A stretch of DNA of 64,000 bases from Adiantum capillus-veneris (GCA_014529385.2 CM043960.1:74424910-74488909), one strand, 5' to 3'; counted from the first letter of the stretch, positions 35,088 to 46,782 are shown. The notes: generated from the sequence alone by a model not told the origin. A program made the numbers and translations.

Positions 35088-36730
35088 AATGAGCATTGAA
35101 AGAAGTTTGGACAACCGAAATGGAAACTGATGAGGAATCAAATGATGATAAATTCGATGCACCATCCCTCTATAAGAAGTATACTATTCAAGATAGGAAG
35201 ATAGTGGTGCAAAAACCCAAACGAGATCCCAAAGAACCAGGAACATCATATGATGGGCCTAAAAACACGAAACGCGTCAACTTAACAGAACCCAGAGAGC
35301 AGCCTCAACCGGCCTATATTGCCACGGACCTTACTAAAGAGGAAGAGCAACTTCTAGTCGATACGCTCAGGCAATATAAAGATGTCTTCGCATGGTCTTA
35401 CAAAGATCTAAAGGGGATAGATCCTGAGATATGTCAGCACACGATTCCCCTTAAGAGCGATGCCAGACCACGTAGATAACGTCCTTACACGTACAATGAA
35501 ACTTTTGCACAAAAAATCAATGAGGAAATAGACAAATTAAAGGATACCGAGTTTATCTACGAGATTGAGCACACAGAGTGGGTGTCCCCGATTGTGGTGG
35601 TACCCAAAAAGAATGGCAAGCTGCGGGTTTGTGTAAATCTCAAGCAAGTAAATGCAGCCACCATTAGGGATAACTGTCCACTACCAATAACTGATCATGT
35701 TATTGAGAAGGTAGCACGGAAAGAGGCCTATAGTTTTTTGGATGGGTTCTCAGGCTACAACTAGTTGACGATTAAGGCGGAAGATCAGCATAAGACAGAT
35801 TTTGCGACAGAGTGGGGTATATTTGCATATAGGGTAATGCCTTTCGGCTTGACCAATACCTTGGCCACATTTCAAAGACTAATGACCCACGCATTCAAAG
35901 CATATCTCAGACAATTTTTGGAGATCTACATGGATGATCTTTGTGCTCATTCCCACCGACGAAGTGACCACATCACTCATCTGGATAAAGTCTTTGAAAA
36001 ATGCAGAACGTATCGTTATTTGCTTAACCCCTTAAAAATGTGCCTTCATGGTGAGACAGGGTAGAATTCTGGACCACATAGTGTCAAAAAACGGCATTCA
36101 ACTGATCAAGAAAGGTGAAAACAATTGTTGCACTACCGAGACCAACAAAGATAAAAGAAGTGCAAGCATTTATGGGGCATTGCGGATATTACCGGCGATT
36201 CATATATATGTATGTTGTAATAGCCAAGCCATTGTATGCCCTCATAACTAAGTTTGAATGGATGGAGGAATGTGAGCAAGCTTTCCAAAAATTGAAGCAA
36301 CATTTGATTTCAGCTCCAATTTTGCAAGCCCCTGACTGGAGCAAAATCTTCCATGTCCATGTGGATGCGTCAGCCTATGCCATTGGGTGCATATTAGCCC
36401 AGCTAGGAGAGAAGAAAATGGATTTTCCCATTTGCTACTCCAGTCGACAACTAAACAACGCAGAGCAAAATTATACCACTACGGAAAGAGAGGGCCTAGG
36501 AATGATCTATGCTGTCAAGAAATTTAGACACTACCTTCTAGCAAAAAAGTTTGTCTTCTTCGTGAATCACCAAGCACTGCTATATCTAGTAAAAAAACCT
36601 TGTAACACTGGAAGAATTGTTCGTTGGTTTATACTGTTGCTTGAGTTTGACTTCATGGTGGCTGTAAAAAAGGGGACCACACACCAGAGAGTAGATCATC
36701 TTTCACAATTATTTCATGGGGAAGCCCCTG
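35088..36730 (+). pseudogene. Element C reverse transcriptase and RNase H
   Basis: RT: LRQYKDVFAWSYKDLKGI precedes the domain; VVVPKKNGKLRVCVN, FLDGFSGYN, VMPFGLTNTLATFQRLM and the catalytic YMDDLCAHS (about 35925-35950) follow. Stops at 35477 and 35762 and two frameshifts between 36040 and 36120 break it. RNase H lies at 36350-36600: HVHVDASAYAIGCILAQ (first Asp), TTEREGLGMIYAVKKFRHYL (Glu), FFVNHQALLYL, where the usual Asp (TDHQAL) is Asn. This is a single gypsy-type RNase H; no second archaeal-type copy is seen, unlike element D. Confidence 0.9.
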
Positions 36731-38400
36731 TGGGTGTCGATGATGAACTTCTTGATTCACATCTGTTCAACATAGAAATGGTGCCACGATGGAGCAAAGA
36801 GGTCATGCCACTACTCACAATTGGCTCTTTGCAGATAGAAAGACAACCATCAATGATCCACAAAACACGGAATCTCATCCTTTTAACAGGACGGCTGTAC
36901 AAACACAGTAAGGATGGAATACTAAGACTATGTGTACAACTTGAAGATACCACCTACTACCTCAAACAAGCTCATATACAAAACACGGGGTTTCACATTG
37001 GTGAAATACAGACAGGCCAACCGTTACAAAGACTGGATGTCTACTGGCCAAACATGGAATAAAGTGTCCATAAATATGTAAAATCCTACAATAAATGTAT
37101 AATACAACCACCAGTGGAACATGCCACAATGTTTCGAGTAGTACAAGCACCGAAATGGAGTGCTCACTTCATTGGGTACTTGAAAAACAAAACCTTTCCA
37201 GAATAATGGGACAAATCAAGAAGGAAAATTGTTGAGTAAGATGCCAAACACTATCTACTCATTGCCAACCAACTGTATAGGCGGGGGAAAGACGAACAAT
37301 TACAGTTATGTGCTACAGAAAGTGAATATTACGTCATCCTAGATCATGCACACGCGAGAGAACCCGGAGAACACTTCTCTGCTGATAAAACGGCAAAGCT
37401 AGTGCTAAACTCAGGTATATGGTGGCCGACCCTATTCATGGATGCAACAACATACATCAAACGATGTGACAAATGTCAATACATGAAACCACCCCTACGG
37501 AGAGATGACATGCCACTGAGGCCGATGATGGGAGTTCGCGCTTTTTCCAAATGGGGCATTGATTTCATTGGTCCCATCAACCCTCTAGGATATAGGACAC
37601 ACGCACAATACATTATTGTAGCAACAGATTACATGACGAAGTGGGCGGAAGCCAAAGCAACCCAAAAAAATTATGCAAGGACTACAGCTCAGTTCCTTTT
37701 TGATAACGTCTTTACACGGTATGGACTACCAATCGAAATAGTAAGCGATAATACACTTTGTGAACGATGTCATTGAGACTCTCCTTGACGAATTCATGGT
37801 GGTCCACCGAAAGTCAGCACCCTATCATCCGCAAGCCAACGGACAAGCAGAGAGCACTAACAAAATCCTATGCACCGTGCTCACCAAAATGGTCAGTGAC
37901 TCAAGAAATGATTGGGATCAGAAATTACACACCGCTTTATGGACTTACCGTGTAGCTTTTAAAACTTCCAATGGCATAACTCCCTTTAACCTGGTCTTCG
38001 AAATTAATGCAATACCACCATTGGAATTTCTTGTTAAATCCCTCAGGGGGGTGGCAACACAATTAGGATGGATGTGTCATGAGCTATCGGAGAGACTGGA
38101 CACCCTAGAAGAGTTAGATGAAACTAGACTCAAAGCGGTAGCTAGGATATATGCTCAAAAAAATCAAATGAAAGCTTTTCATGATTGACAAGTGATTGGT
38201 AAGGAGTTCCAGAAAGGGGATTATGTTCTCATGTACACCCTGAAACAGCACTCCACGAAACTCAAAAAGCGAGGAATGGGGCCTTTTGTGATCCATGATA
38301 TATCGCAAAGTGGTGCCGTTAAACTTGCAACATTGGCAGGAGAGGAGATGCCTAATTGGACGAGTGCTTGTAGGTTAAAGAAATATCTTCTTCCGCTGAC
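36731..38400 (+). pseudogene. Element C integrase with two zinc-binding modules
   Basis: The first zinc-type module is at about 36830-37110: NLILLTGRLYKHSKDG, QAHIQNTGFHIGE (His-X6-His), VYWPNME, a stop, then a Cys near CIIQPP. A second, independently readable module follows at about 37240-37500: YLLIANQLYRRGKDEQLQL, AREPGEHFSADKTAKL, IWWPTLFMDA and KRCDKCQ. The catalytic core has WGIDFIGP, ATDYMTKWAEA (first Asp), IVSDN (second Asp; a small deletion right after it, near 37752, shifts the frame) and ANGQAESTNK (Glu). The C-terminal SH3-like part GDYVLMYTLKQHSTKLKKR lies at 38217-38275. Confidence 0.86.
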
Positions 38401-38559
38401 ACCAGATGAACTCGCAACACTCCATGCAGCAGCTCAACGCAGATGTCAAGCACACGACATTCGGGAACAAGCACAGCAGGAGGCCAAACTTAGAATATTG
38501 AAACGCAGGGAACAATCAAACTTTCAGAGGAAAGAACAACAGGCAATGGCTAATCAGCA

Positions 38560-39582
38560 TGCTCCGATAGCATCCATACAAACCGTGACTACATGGTTAG
38601 GAGGAATGGATCTACGTATTCAGTTACAACTTGCCAACGGCACCACCGAAAGAGCGTTAGTGGATACAGGGGCCAGAGCTAATGTGGTTAACTACTCCAC
38701 TTTCAGAAAAATCACACGGAAACCTCTAATGCCAAACACTATGGGGTTCAAGGTCACCAACAATAGAGGTACTATGGACAATCTAGGCCACATAATTTGC
38801 CAATCAACATTGATGGAACATTGTATCCACATCAATTTCATGTGGTCGAAGATCATCAGCTCAACGAGGCAGTTATTCTAGGCGTGCCGTGGATGCACAC
38901 TTATCAAGCAACACCAAACTGGCAGGACAACACATTACGCATCGAGCATGAGGGCCAATCTTTAGCCACGCCATTCGTACAAACGGACTATGAATGGGAA
39001 CCTCTACCTTCGCCACATGCAATAGCTCAACAATCATCCATCACCAAGGTTACAAAAATATGGGTCAAGAAATCAATCATGGAAACCAAGCCCAGGCAAT
39101 TGTGGATACCTAAATGCCAAATCAATACCTGTAAACCTACATTGCCTACAAAAAATTTAAACCATCACGAATTGCCCACTGTTGTTGTCAAACGGCCTAA
39201 ACCGATGGACTACTCTCTTCGTCATCCAACCACACTCAAATGGGTATGGCAACCAAAACAACATCCCCTTCATGATGCCTCTTCTAGTGGATACACTCCT
39301 CGGGAATTTCAATGGCAACCCAAGAAATGCCAACAACTGCCACCATCGGCAACATCAAAACTTTTGCAGTGCACAGTCAAACACAGAGCACGCCTTCTAC
39401 AATTACTATTGTTCAGACCACGCAACTTCCAAGGAACCTCGCCACCAGCAGCCACTGAACATATTTTTCAGCACCTATCTCTTGCACAACAATTTGTTTT
39501 CCCATGCATATCCTCCATACGCATCATAGAGCCACACTATACGGCTATGCATAGACACGTGCTTTATTCCCGTGCACTCTGA
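38560..39582 (+). pseudogene. Second retropepsin-like domain of element C, after integrase
   Basis: Downstream of the integrase C-terminus, an Arg/Gln-rich helix (RILKRREQSNFQRKEQQA) leads into DLRIQLQLANGTTERALVD and VDTGARANVVNYSTF, with a canonical aspartic-protease active site Asp-Thr-Gly-Ala (about 38655-38700). After a one-base frameshift near 38795 the frame reads YPHQFHVVEDHQLNEAVILG and ILGVPWMHTYQATPNWQ, the late retropepsin motif. The remainder to 39582 is Pro/Gln/His-rich without a known domain. The element's ordinary protease is at 32570-32900 and differs clearly in sequence, so this is not a simple recent duplication. Role unknown; it may be a second protease or a repurposed fold in the position where some gypsy elements carry env-like genes. 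Confidence 0.82.
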
Positions 39583-42078
39583 CACAAGCTTGTCGCGGAC
39601 GACTCACTTTAGGAAGGGGGGAAAAGCGGTTGGAGTACCACTTGTATATACCATTACTATCATTCTTTTCTTTTCTTTTCTTTTCGTTTCCTTTCTTTCC
39701 CGTTTCCTTAAAAACACAAGTTTTCGGAGCCTGACAGACTCTTAGCTGGTATAATCATGAGCCATACCGTCACGATTTAATACCAGAATAAGAGTATGTA
39801 TGTAAGGGAGGTGACACTAATTTTGGCTAATTTTGGCCGACTAATAATCATTGTAAATAATTTTCTTTTACAAAAACGCAAAAAATGACAGGTAATCAAC
39901 AAAAAATTGATAAGTCGAGCCAAGAAAGTCAGAATCGACTTTTGAAAGAAAACACCAAAACTTCAAAGAAAAGACTACAAACATGGCAAATATGGAAAAA
40001 TTCAACACAAAATGAATTTTGGACCAACTTTTGAAGGATCAAAACTGCAGATCGGATACCATTTGTAAACCAAGTGTCAGAATGACGAACGGTTCGAACC
40101 ACAGGTGATGTGCCCAACAAGATATGAGCAATGAAGGTAAGTATAAATGGGGCGTTCTGGGTAGACTGGGATCATATAGTCAAAAAAGGGCAACAGAAGC
40201 TCATTTGCATTCACAGAGAGAGAGAGCCACAAGAGCATAGGGTTTTCGGAATTGCTTCTGCCTGATGTGACCACCTCGGTGGATCTCACTACACCAGATT
40301 TGAAAGGTATGATCATTAACCTTACAAGAGCATGTGTGTGTGACCCATAGTGCATCAACAGTACCAAACAACAAATCAAATCAGTACAAGGTCACAAAAT
40401 CGGCAAACTCTTAGGGCCAATGTGGGAGTCCAAAACTCATCAAAAACAAGAAAAACTTCATCAGTAGACCCCAAATACCTAGCAGAATCAGCCAAACTAA
40501 GACCAATGGAAAAAGGTGCTGGAACATGGATCGCGGTCCATGTTTCCAAAACCCTACAGAAACAAGGAAACTCCTACAAAAGCAACTATAGAGACCCATG
40601 AACAAAACCCCATGACTGTTTTTGCAAAATGCTTCCCAACATGGATCGCGATCCATGTACCTTTTTGCCAAAATCAAGATCAAAGAGGTTCACTAGCTGG
40701 ACAATGTACCAATAGTCCAGGGGTTGAAAAATGATCATGAACAATGCTCTAAAGCTCATCAGATCCACCTGGATTGCTACAGTCAGTTTGTAAATGGTCT
40801 TTTGGTCAAAAGTACTACTAAAGTAATTTGAAAAACTTCAAACTTTCCTCGAAGTCTATCAACAAGCAATGGTAACTTAAGAAGGGTGATGGGATCAAAA
40901 CAAAGCAAAAGTATACTTGCAAAATGGTGAAACTTGCAAGATTCAGTCTGCCTTCCCAAAAGACTTCAAAGTCTGGGGAAACTTGCCAGGGAACCAAGCA
41001 AAGCTATGAACTACAGACCTCAACCATCAGAAATCAATGCAAGGGGAGATTTCAGGCAAAGCATGACTCCAAAATGGTGGCCAGAAACAGATTTGGTCAA
41101 AACGGAAAAATAATGGCCATAAACAGGGTGATGGGATCAAAACAAAGCAAAAGTATACTTGCAAAATGGTGAAACTTGCAAGATTCAGTCTGCCTTCCCA
41201 AAAGACTTCAAAGTCTAGGGAAACTTGCCAGGGAACCAAGCAAAGCTATGAACTACAGACCTCAACCATCAGAAATCAATGCAAGGGGATATTTCAGACA
41301 AAGCATGACTCCAAAAGTGGTGGCCAGAAACAGATTTGGTCAAAACGGAAAAATAATGTCCATAAACTAAGAAATGGGGCAAACTATGGAAAAACATGTC
41401 CAAATTGAAAAATTTTCACTAGTGTACTAGGAAACCTATAGGAACCAATGCGCACAAAAACTGTGTTCAAATGCTTCCCAACATGGATCGCGATCCATGT
41501 ACCTTTTTAGCCAAAATAAGTAAAATCCATGCCATTTGATTCAGGATGATCAAGAAAGCCAAGCCATGAAGTGTCAAGCCATTTGAATCCCAAAAATCCA
41601 CTTCCACAAGCCAAAATCTCTGAATCCTGATTTTCAAAATTTAGCCCAAGTGTCAAACCATTGATCCAAATCCCAAACTTTTTGGACCAAGTCATAATCA
41701 AGATGAACCCTACCAGATGGTATCAGCAGTTTTTCAAAATGTTTCCCAACATGGATCGCGATCCATGTACCTTTAGCTCTAAATCCAGAGAAAATTTCTC
41801 AGTAGCATCCCCTTATGCCCAGTAAAAACTTCCCAAAGTTAGAATTTTAAAAAGCCTTCCAACATGGATCGCGATCCATGTTCCTTTTTGCCAAAATCTA
41901 TATGTTTCATTACAATTTTGTGCCTATAGTAATCCTAGGTGCACTGGTGAAATTTGGTCAAATTTGGAGTAGTTTTGATAGAGTTAAGCTCACTTTTTTA
42001 TTTTATGGTCAAGTTTACACTTTCCGACAACTTTGATCAATGGCTAAAATCTGATTTCACTTGCAAATTGGCAATAGG
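39583..42078 (+). other. Element C 3' non-coding arm with second palindrome cluster
   Basis: No gene. It holds five copies of the palindrome at 40524-40543 (one mismatch), 40639-40658, 41481-41500, 41749-41768 and 41862-41881, usually in the context cttcccAACATGG...CATGTacctttttg. It also holds a TTTTC-rich run near 39660-39700 and a 242-bp tandem duplication. Confidence 0.88.
40884..41367. repeat. 242-bp tandem duplication in element C
   Basis: Copy 1 is 40884-41125 and copy 2 is 41126-41367, starting gggtgatgggatcaaaacaa in each and differing at only a few bases, so the duplication is recent relative to the LTR divergence. Confidence 0.93.
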
Positions 42079-45000
42079 ATGCCTCGAAGGAAAGCACAAA
42101 AGGAGTGGCATGTGGCACCCTATGAGATAACCGACATCTCATCAAATGAGAAAGCTCACCTCACAGAACAAGTACTTGAAGCAATTCCGGCAAATATTTT
42201 CATTGGAAGGTTCCAAGCCGCAGACGGAGAAATTGTAAAGGCCACATCTTTCCCCATGAAATGTGGACTTTGCACTAGAATCTAGAAGTGCAAGCAGGGG
42301 TCAGGTGTTTACAGCTCGACAATTTCTTGAGACTGCCTCCTTGGGGAACGGATTTCAGACGGGCTCACGAGCTCATAAGCACAATTCAGTACAATGGGGA
42401 AGCAACTCAGACAAGGACGGGCCGTTAAGGTAAAAATTACAGTTGAAATAATAAATGAAGCCCTCCATCTGCCGCAAGGGACACACAACCTCTTGCAAAA
42501 AACGAAGGCCATCAACAATGATAAGGCCTTTTTGAAGCAACGTGGTCACAAGCTGACATATCAGGACCTGATCTACTAAAAAACAAAGCTGCTCTTGCGT
42601 CTCATATCCTAGCATTTCAAGGTACAGAAGCCACCCAGATATACTGAACCTTTGTTGCACATGGCAGTGGTGATGGTGATGGGTTTGGCTGAAGTCAGGG
42701 TGGTCAGTTGCGACTTTGGCAACTACCTTCTTGACACCATTGTGGAAGCAAATCTAAAGGGTGGTCAAAGAAGTAAAGCTTACATGAACGGAGGACCCAT
42801 GCTCACACGAATAGCCTATCAAGCATTGGGCATGATTGATGATCTACCACCTACCCAAGCATAAATTGACCTAATCCACAAATCCAAAAGAGCCGAGAGA
42901 CTAGTGGCAGGGCCTTCTACAAGACCGAATCTTGGAGTCAAACAAACCAGGCAAAGTGCACCTCTAAGGGATTCGAACAGTGAGAAATTAGAGTCGGATG
43001 CTCGGAGCAGCCAGGAGGATGGATCCAACCCACAGGATACTCCTTCTGAGTACCAGCCTTCAGAGGAAGAGAAGGATACCCCTTACACCCTGGGATACAC
43101 TCGATTAAAGAAAAAGGATACACATTTGGCAGAAGCTATCCCCATCATTCATGCCCAGAGGACAATGGAAGAGGCACAGGCATTGAGGGAAAAGCTCCGC
43201 CAACAAAAGAAAGATCACCAGCAAAACCAAGAGACAGAAGCGGATGACAAGAAAGAAGATGATGAAGTCAAGGATGTTCCGCTGATACGTAGGCAGACAG
43301 AGGCCTTAGAGAGGATCAAGCAACAAAAGAGGAAGGAAGCTGAAGAGAAACGAGAAATTTCCAGTGTCGTGCGGCAAAGAATTCACAATGAGCTCAAACG
43401 AAAGATGGAGCAGCGGCAGCAAGAAGAATCAAAGAAGCAACACGTCGATGATTTAGAATCATCTGACAAATCTGGAAAAAGTACAGAGGAGAAAAGTCTC
43501 TCGCAAGGAGAGGGACATCACGAGACACAAGAAGGACAAGACCAAGACCTCAGTTCGCCCAAGGATGCTGAAATAGTTTCAGAGAGGTCACAACAAGAGA
43601 AAGGGAAAAGTGCAGGACAGTCGAAGCAAAGAGCAGACGGAACAGCAAGGCAATCAACAAACCGAATCACAGACAAAGCTTGCCACGATCTCTGACACAG
43701 TAGAAGGTTTAAAACAAAAGAAAAAGCAAGTTGAAGTGGTCGAGCATTCAGATTAGCAAGGGCCAAGAACGCAACGCACTCAAGCGGCCATAAAAGAAGG
43801 AGCAGAGATAGTTAGCTTCTTTGATGTTGACAGTCACTTAGAGCAGATCAAGCTTCAATTCCAATGTCAAAGAGCTCTTTATAACCTGAGGGAGTTGGAA
43901 TTGGAAGATAACAAAAAGGAGGTATCTCAAACAGTAGCAGAATCCGCGCAATTGAAGCAACAAATAGAGGCACTAAAGAACGCACAAGTCCAAGCGCAGC
44001 TGCAGAGAGAATGCAAGCTACTATTATAAAGAAGTGCAACAATTCAATGAGGCGAATTCAGCTTTACAGATCGAACAAAAACGCCTCGAGGAGGAGATAA
44101 CCAAGGAAAAGGAACAGAATGAGAATCTACAAGACTCGTATGCCGTGGTTAGCAAGTCTCCCACTCAACTATTGGCAATACAGGAGACACCCTCCTCTTT
44201 GACTATGCCTGTAGGCTCTACTTCCTTGAGCTAGGAGATCAAGGAGTTAAAAGAAGCCCCAAAACAAGAAAAGTATGATAGACATATCATGACAGCAGGT
44301 CATAGGGCCCTACAGCAGGCAAAGGATGAGGAAATTCAAGAGTTGGAAAAGCAGCTGGCTGAGGCAAGAAAGGAAGTAGAGGATCTGAAAGCCAGTCAAA
44401 CAAAGGATCAGCCGGACACAGGAGAATTTGAGCAGGGAGAAAGATCAGATCACTTCGAGTTTGAAACTCAACAAACGGAGATAGCAACTACAAGCACCAG
44501 AAAAGGCACACAAGAGTCTGCAGATCCAACCACGACATCCACCTCGGAGTCGGCCAAAAGATGAAATTCAGCGTTGGATCTCAGAAGTCAAAGACCCGTC
44601 GCACAAGGCATATCTGCAATATGAATTGAAAGCGCTGGAATCAGCTTCCCTCCTCATGATCACTCCAGATGAGGTTGTGAAAAAATTTGGGCATGAAATG
44701 ATCGCTCTACCGTTGATGCGGCAAGAGGTTCGATTATGGCTGAAAAATATGCTCCCAGAAATTGAACCAAACAGTAGAGGGGATTACAGAGAGGTCCCAA
44801 TTACAGCTCAAACAGTCCTTGACAATCACCCCCTCTGGAGAAAGAAATGGTTCAATCAGCGACCAACTGACGAAACGTATTATAGGAATGGGCCCCAACA
44901 TCTCACCCCACTTACTGTCCAATCAACAGGCGACGATCCTAGCACAATTTTTACAGTTGGCAAAGCAAAAGATCGGTAGTGTTGAACTACCCTGTCATAG

Positions 45001-45352
45001 CCAAGCCAATCAACAACAACTCCCCATCAGAGAATTACATGGTTCAAACTCTGAAAGGAGTCATCAACATGATGAAGGAGATTCCAGATCTCGCTTGCCA
45101 GATGCTGGTAAAGACTTCTAAAATGCTCATCATGTGCATTACAGCCTTCAGAGACATTGAAGAGGGAGAGCATCCATGGCAGGTATTTGTCGAGGGCACA
45201 CAGCGCATCTGCTGGAACATGGAGACATAAATCCCCATCAGAAATATTATCATGGGATTATATGCAAGAGTCATGTTTTTGCCATCTCAATACATGCAGA
45301 CCTTCGAGGAAGCTTTCAGAAATCTCACTGCAACACTAGAAAGAAGGCACTA
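42079..45352 (+). pseudogene. Element C extra ORF before the 3' LTR (helical N-domain plus long coiled coil)
   Basis: A sense-strand gene of roughly 1,000 codons, broken by several stops and frame changes. It starts at ATG 42079 (MPRRKAQKEWHVAPYEIT). The N-part reads VKITVEIINEALHLPQGTH and LLDTIVEANLKGGQRSKAYM, a pattern reminiscent of the plant-mobile-domain or ORF1-like proteins found in giant Tat/Ogre elements. A charged coiled coil follows (EEAQALREKLRQQKKDHQQN, RQRIHNELKRKMEQRQQEES; 43130-43440, and QAKDEEIQELEKQLAEARKE; 44310-44380). A C-terminal helical part (LLMITPDEVVKKFGHEMIAL, GVINMMKEIPDLACQMLVK) runs to 45352. Function unknown; domain assignment is weak. Confidence 0.75.
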
Positions 45353-45402
45353 AAGTGACTTCCCTCACATGCAGCTTGCACGAGGGCGTGCAAATGAATA
45401 GG

Positions 45403-45412
45403 AAGGAGGGAA
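45403..45412 (+). promoter_or_regulatory. Polypurine tract of element C
   Basis: AAGGAGGGAA directly precedes the 3' LTR start TGTTTGG. Confidence 0.85.
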
Positions 45413-46301
45413 TGTTTGGTGGATACGAGCGAGCAGGTGTATGCACACCAAACCCGGCGGATACTCTATTTTTTTGGCAAGAACCCTGTGATTCTGCCGA
45501 AAATGAGTTGTAATTAGAAGAAGATTAGACCATATTCTTTTTTATGTTCTCTGAGTCTACCCCTTGTAAGAGGCCGGTTGGCCATGGGAAAACCCCCTAA
45601 CTTTTAAAGTCAAAACCCTTAGTTTTTTAGGGGATTATTATCATTAGCTTGGGGAAGAAAACGTGTGCTGCAAAAGCTTCTTGTGACTACAATTTGTAAT
45701 CATCATTTCTCATGAACAAGTAATCAGAATTCTATTCCGAATAGTACATTGTGTTCCTTGTCTCTTGCTCTTCAATCTAAGTGTAATCATTTCCAATTTT
45801 GTTGTGGTTCGAGACGAGTCGTTTGTGAGCTAAATGCATTGATTTGGGAGTTGAAATGATTGTTTTTTGATGTTTTGACCTTGGATAAGTGTTTCTATGC
45901 TTAAGGAGGATCTTTCCAAGTACTTCTCTTTCAGTTTTCTGCACATTTTTTGTGATGGATCGTGATTTATGTACCTTCACAGATGGTGATGGAACTTGGT
46001 AGGATTGAGCCCATAAGGGTTGTGATATTTGTCCTTAAGTTTCGTGACATTACGGATTCATTTGGATACCAAAACGGCGTGATTGTGTTGAGTGTTGAGA
46101 ATGGACGCATACTGATTGTCTAACTAGGAAGTGGTTGATTTGCTTTTGTTGTAAGAACGAGTAGTCTTCGAGTTCACTTTGGTGAGATTGACACCCTCAT
46201 TATGTCTCTGTGCCCCACCCCGAGTCGCTTCCTTGCATATTGACATTATGTTAGTGCAAAAGAGCTATGTTGCAAACGTCCGTCGCGGTGACCCACTAAC
46301 A
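45413..46301 (+). repeat. Element C 3' LTR
   Basis: 889 bp matching the 5' LTR with many single-base differences; followed by the target copy CCTGG. Confidence 0.95.
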
Positions 46302-46440
46302 CCTGGCTTCAAAATTGATTTGCCAGGCTTCATGTGTGTACTTACATTTGTCTATGAAATGCACATAGTTGTCATGCAACGAGGTGATGATGATTCCTAT
46401 CGCTTGTTCGTCTTTGCCTAAGTTATGTGCACTTGTTATG

Positions 46441-46737
46441 AGTGTAGATGTCCTAGTGTGCACTCCATCCGGTTTGGCTTGTTTTCTCTAAGGCAATGCT
46501 GATGATAGACCATAAACATTTTTTCATAAGGTGTCCTCTTTGTTTGCAAGGTGTGAAGACCCTCCCCATTGTACATTTCAATTCCCTTTTCCCCCATTGT
46601 GCTTATAGAGGGGTCTTAGCTTAGGAGATTCTCGTAGCAAGTGTCTACCTCTTTACACGGGCACGAATTCCCTTTTGGAGATGATATAAAATTTATTTGT
46701 AAATAATTATGCTTGGTTGCAAATATTTAGGGTTTAT

Positions 46738-46782
<45 letters not shown>

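Larger units (their letters stand above)
25856..46301 (+). mobile_element. Element C: complete 20.4-kb Ty3/gypsy retrotransposon
   Basis: Two 889-bp LTRs (25856-26744 and 45413-46301), both TGTTTGG...CTAACA, with target duplication CCTGG (25851-25855 and 46302-46306). An Asp-tRNA-type primer site follows the 5' LTR and a polypurine tract precedes the 3' LTR. Order: long leader with palindromes, gag, protease, nested inverted-repeat element, RT, RNase H, two integrase zinc modules, integrase, second retropepsin-like domain, non-coding arm with palindromes, coiled-coil ORF. The LTRs have visibly diverged by several percent, so it is not a very recent insertion. The size is well above the usual 5-12 kb for gypsy elements. 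Confidence 0.95.
25690..46440 (-). pseudogene. Element F gag (copia type), split by element C
   Basis: Two minus-strand pieces: 46302-46440 reads KDEQAIGIIITSLHDNYVHF and YTHEAWQINFEA; 25690-25855 continues RAQRCKVSLKRQL, a stop, then MTEGEDIASLVDRLKI. This is the copia-type gag signature (capsid helix pattern AW...A...SLK..L...KM.EGE....V.RLK). Element C sits exactly between, with target copies CCTGG. Removing C and one copy leaves the frame open across the junction. After VDRLKI the frame soon meets the polypurine tract, so protease, integrase and RT are absent. Confidence 0.82.

Noticed and set aside
40350-40734. Small ORFs across the palindromes sharing TWIAIHVP-like peptides
   Set aside because: The peptide similarity follows from the repeated palindromic DNA; the frames are short and lack conserved context.
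27301-41881. CRISPR-like array from evenly spaced palindromes in element C
   Set aside because: Spacing is 260-290 bp in a plant retroelement leader, repeats are 20 bp, and there are no short spacers or cas genes.
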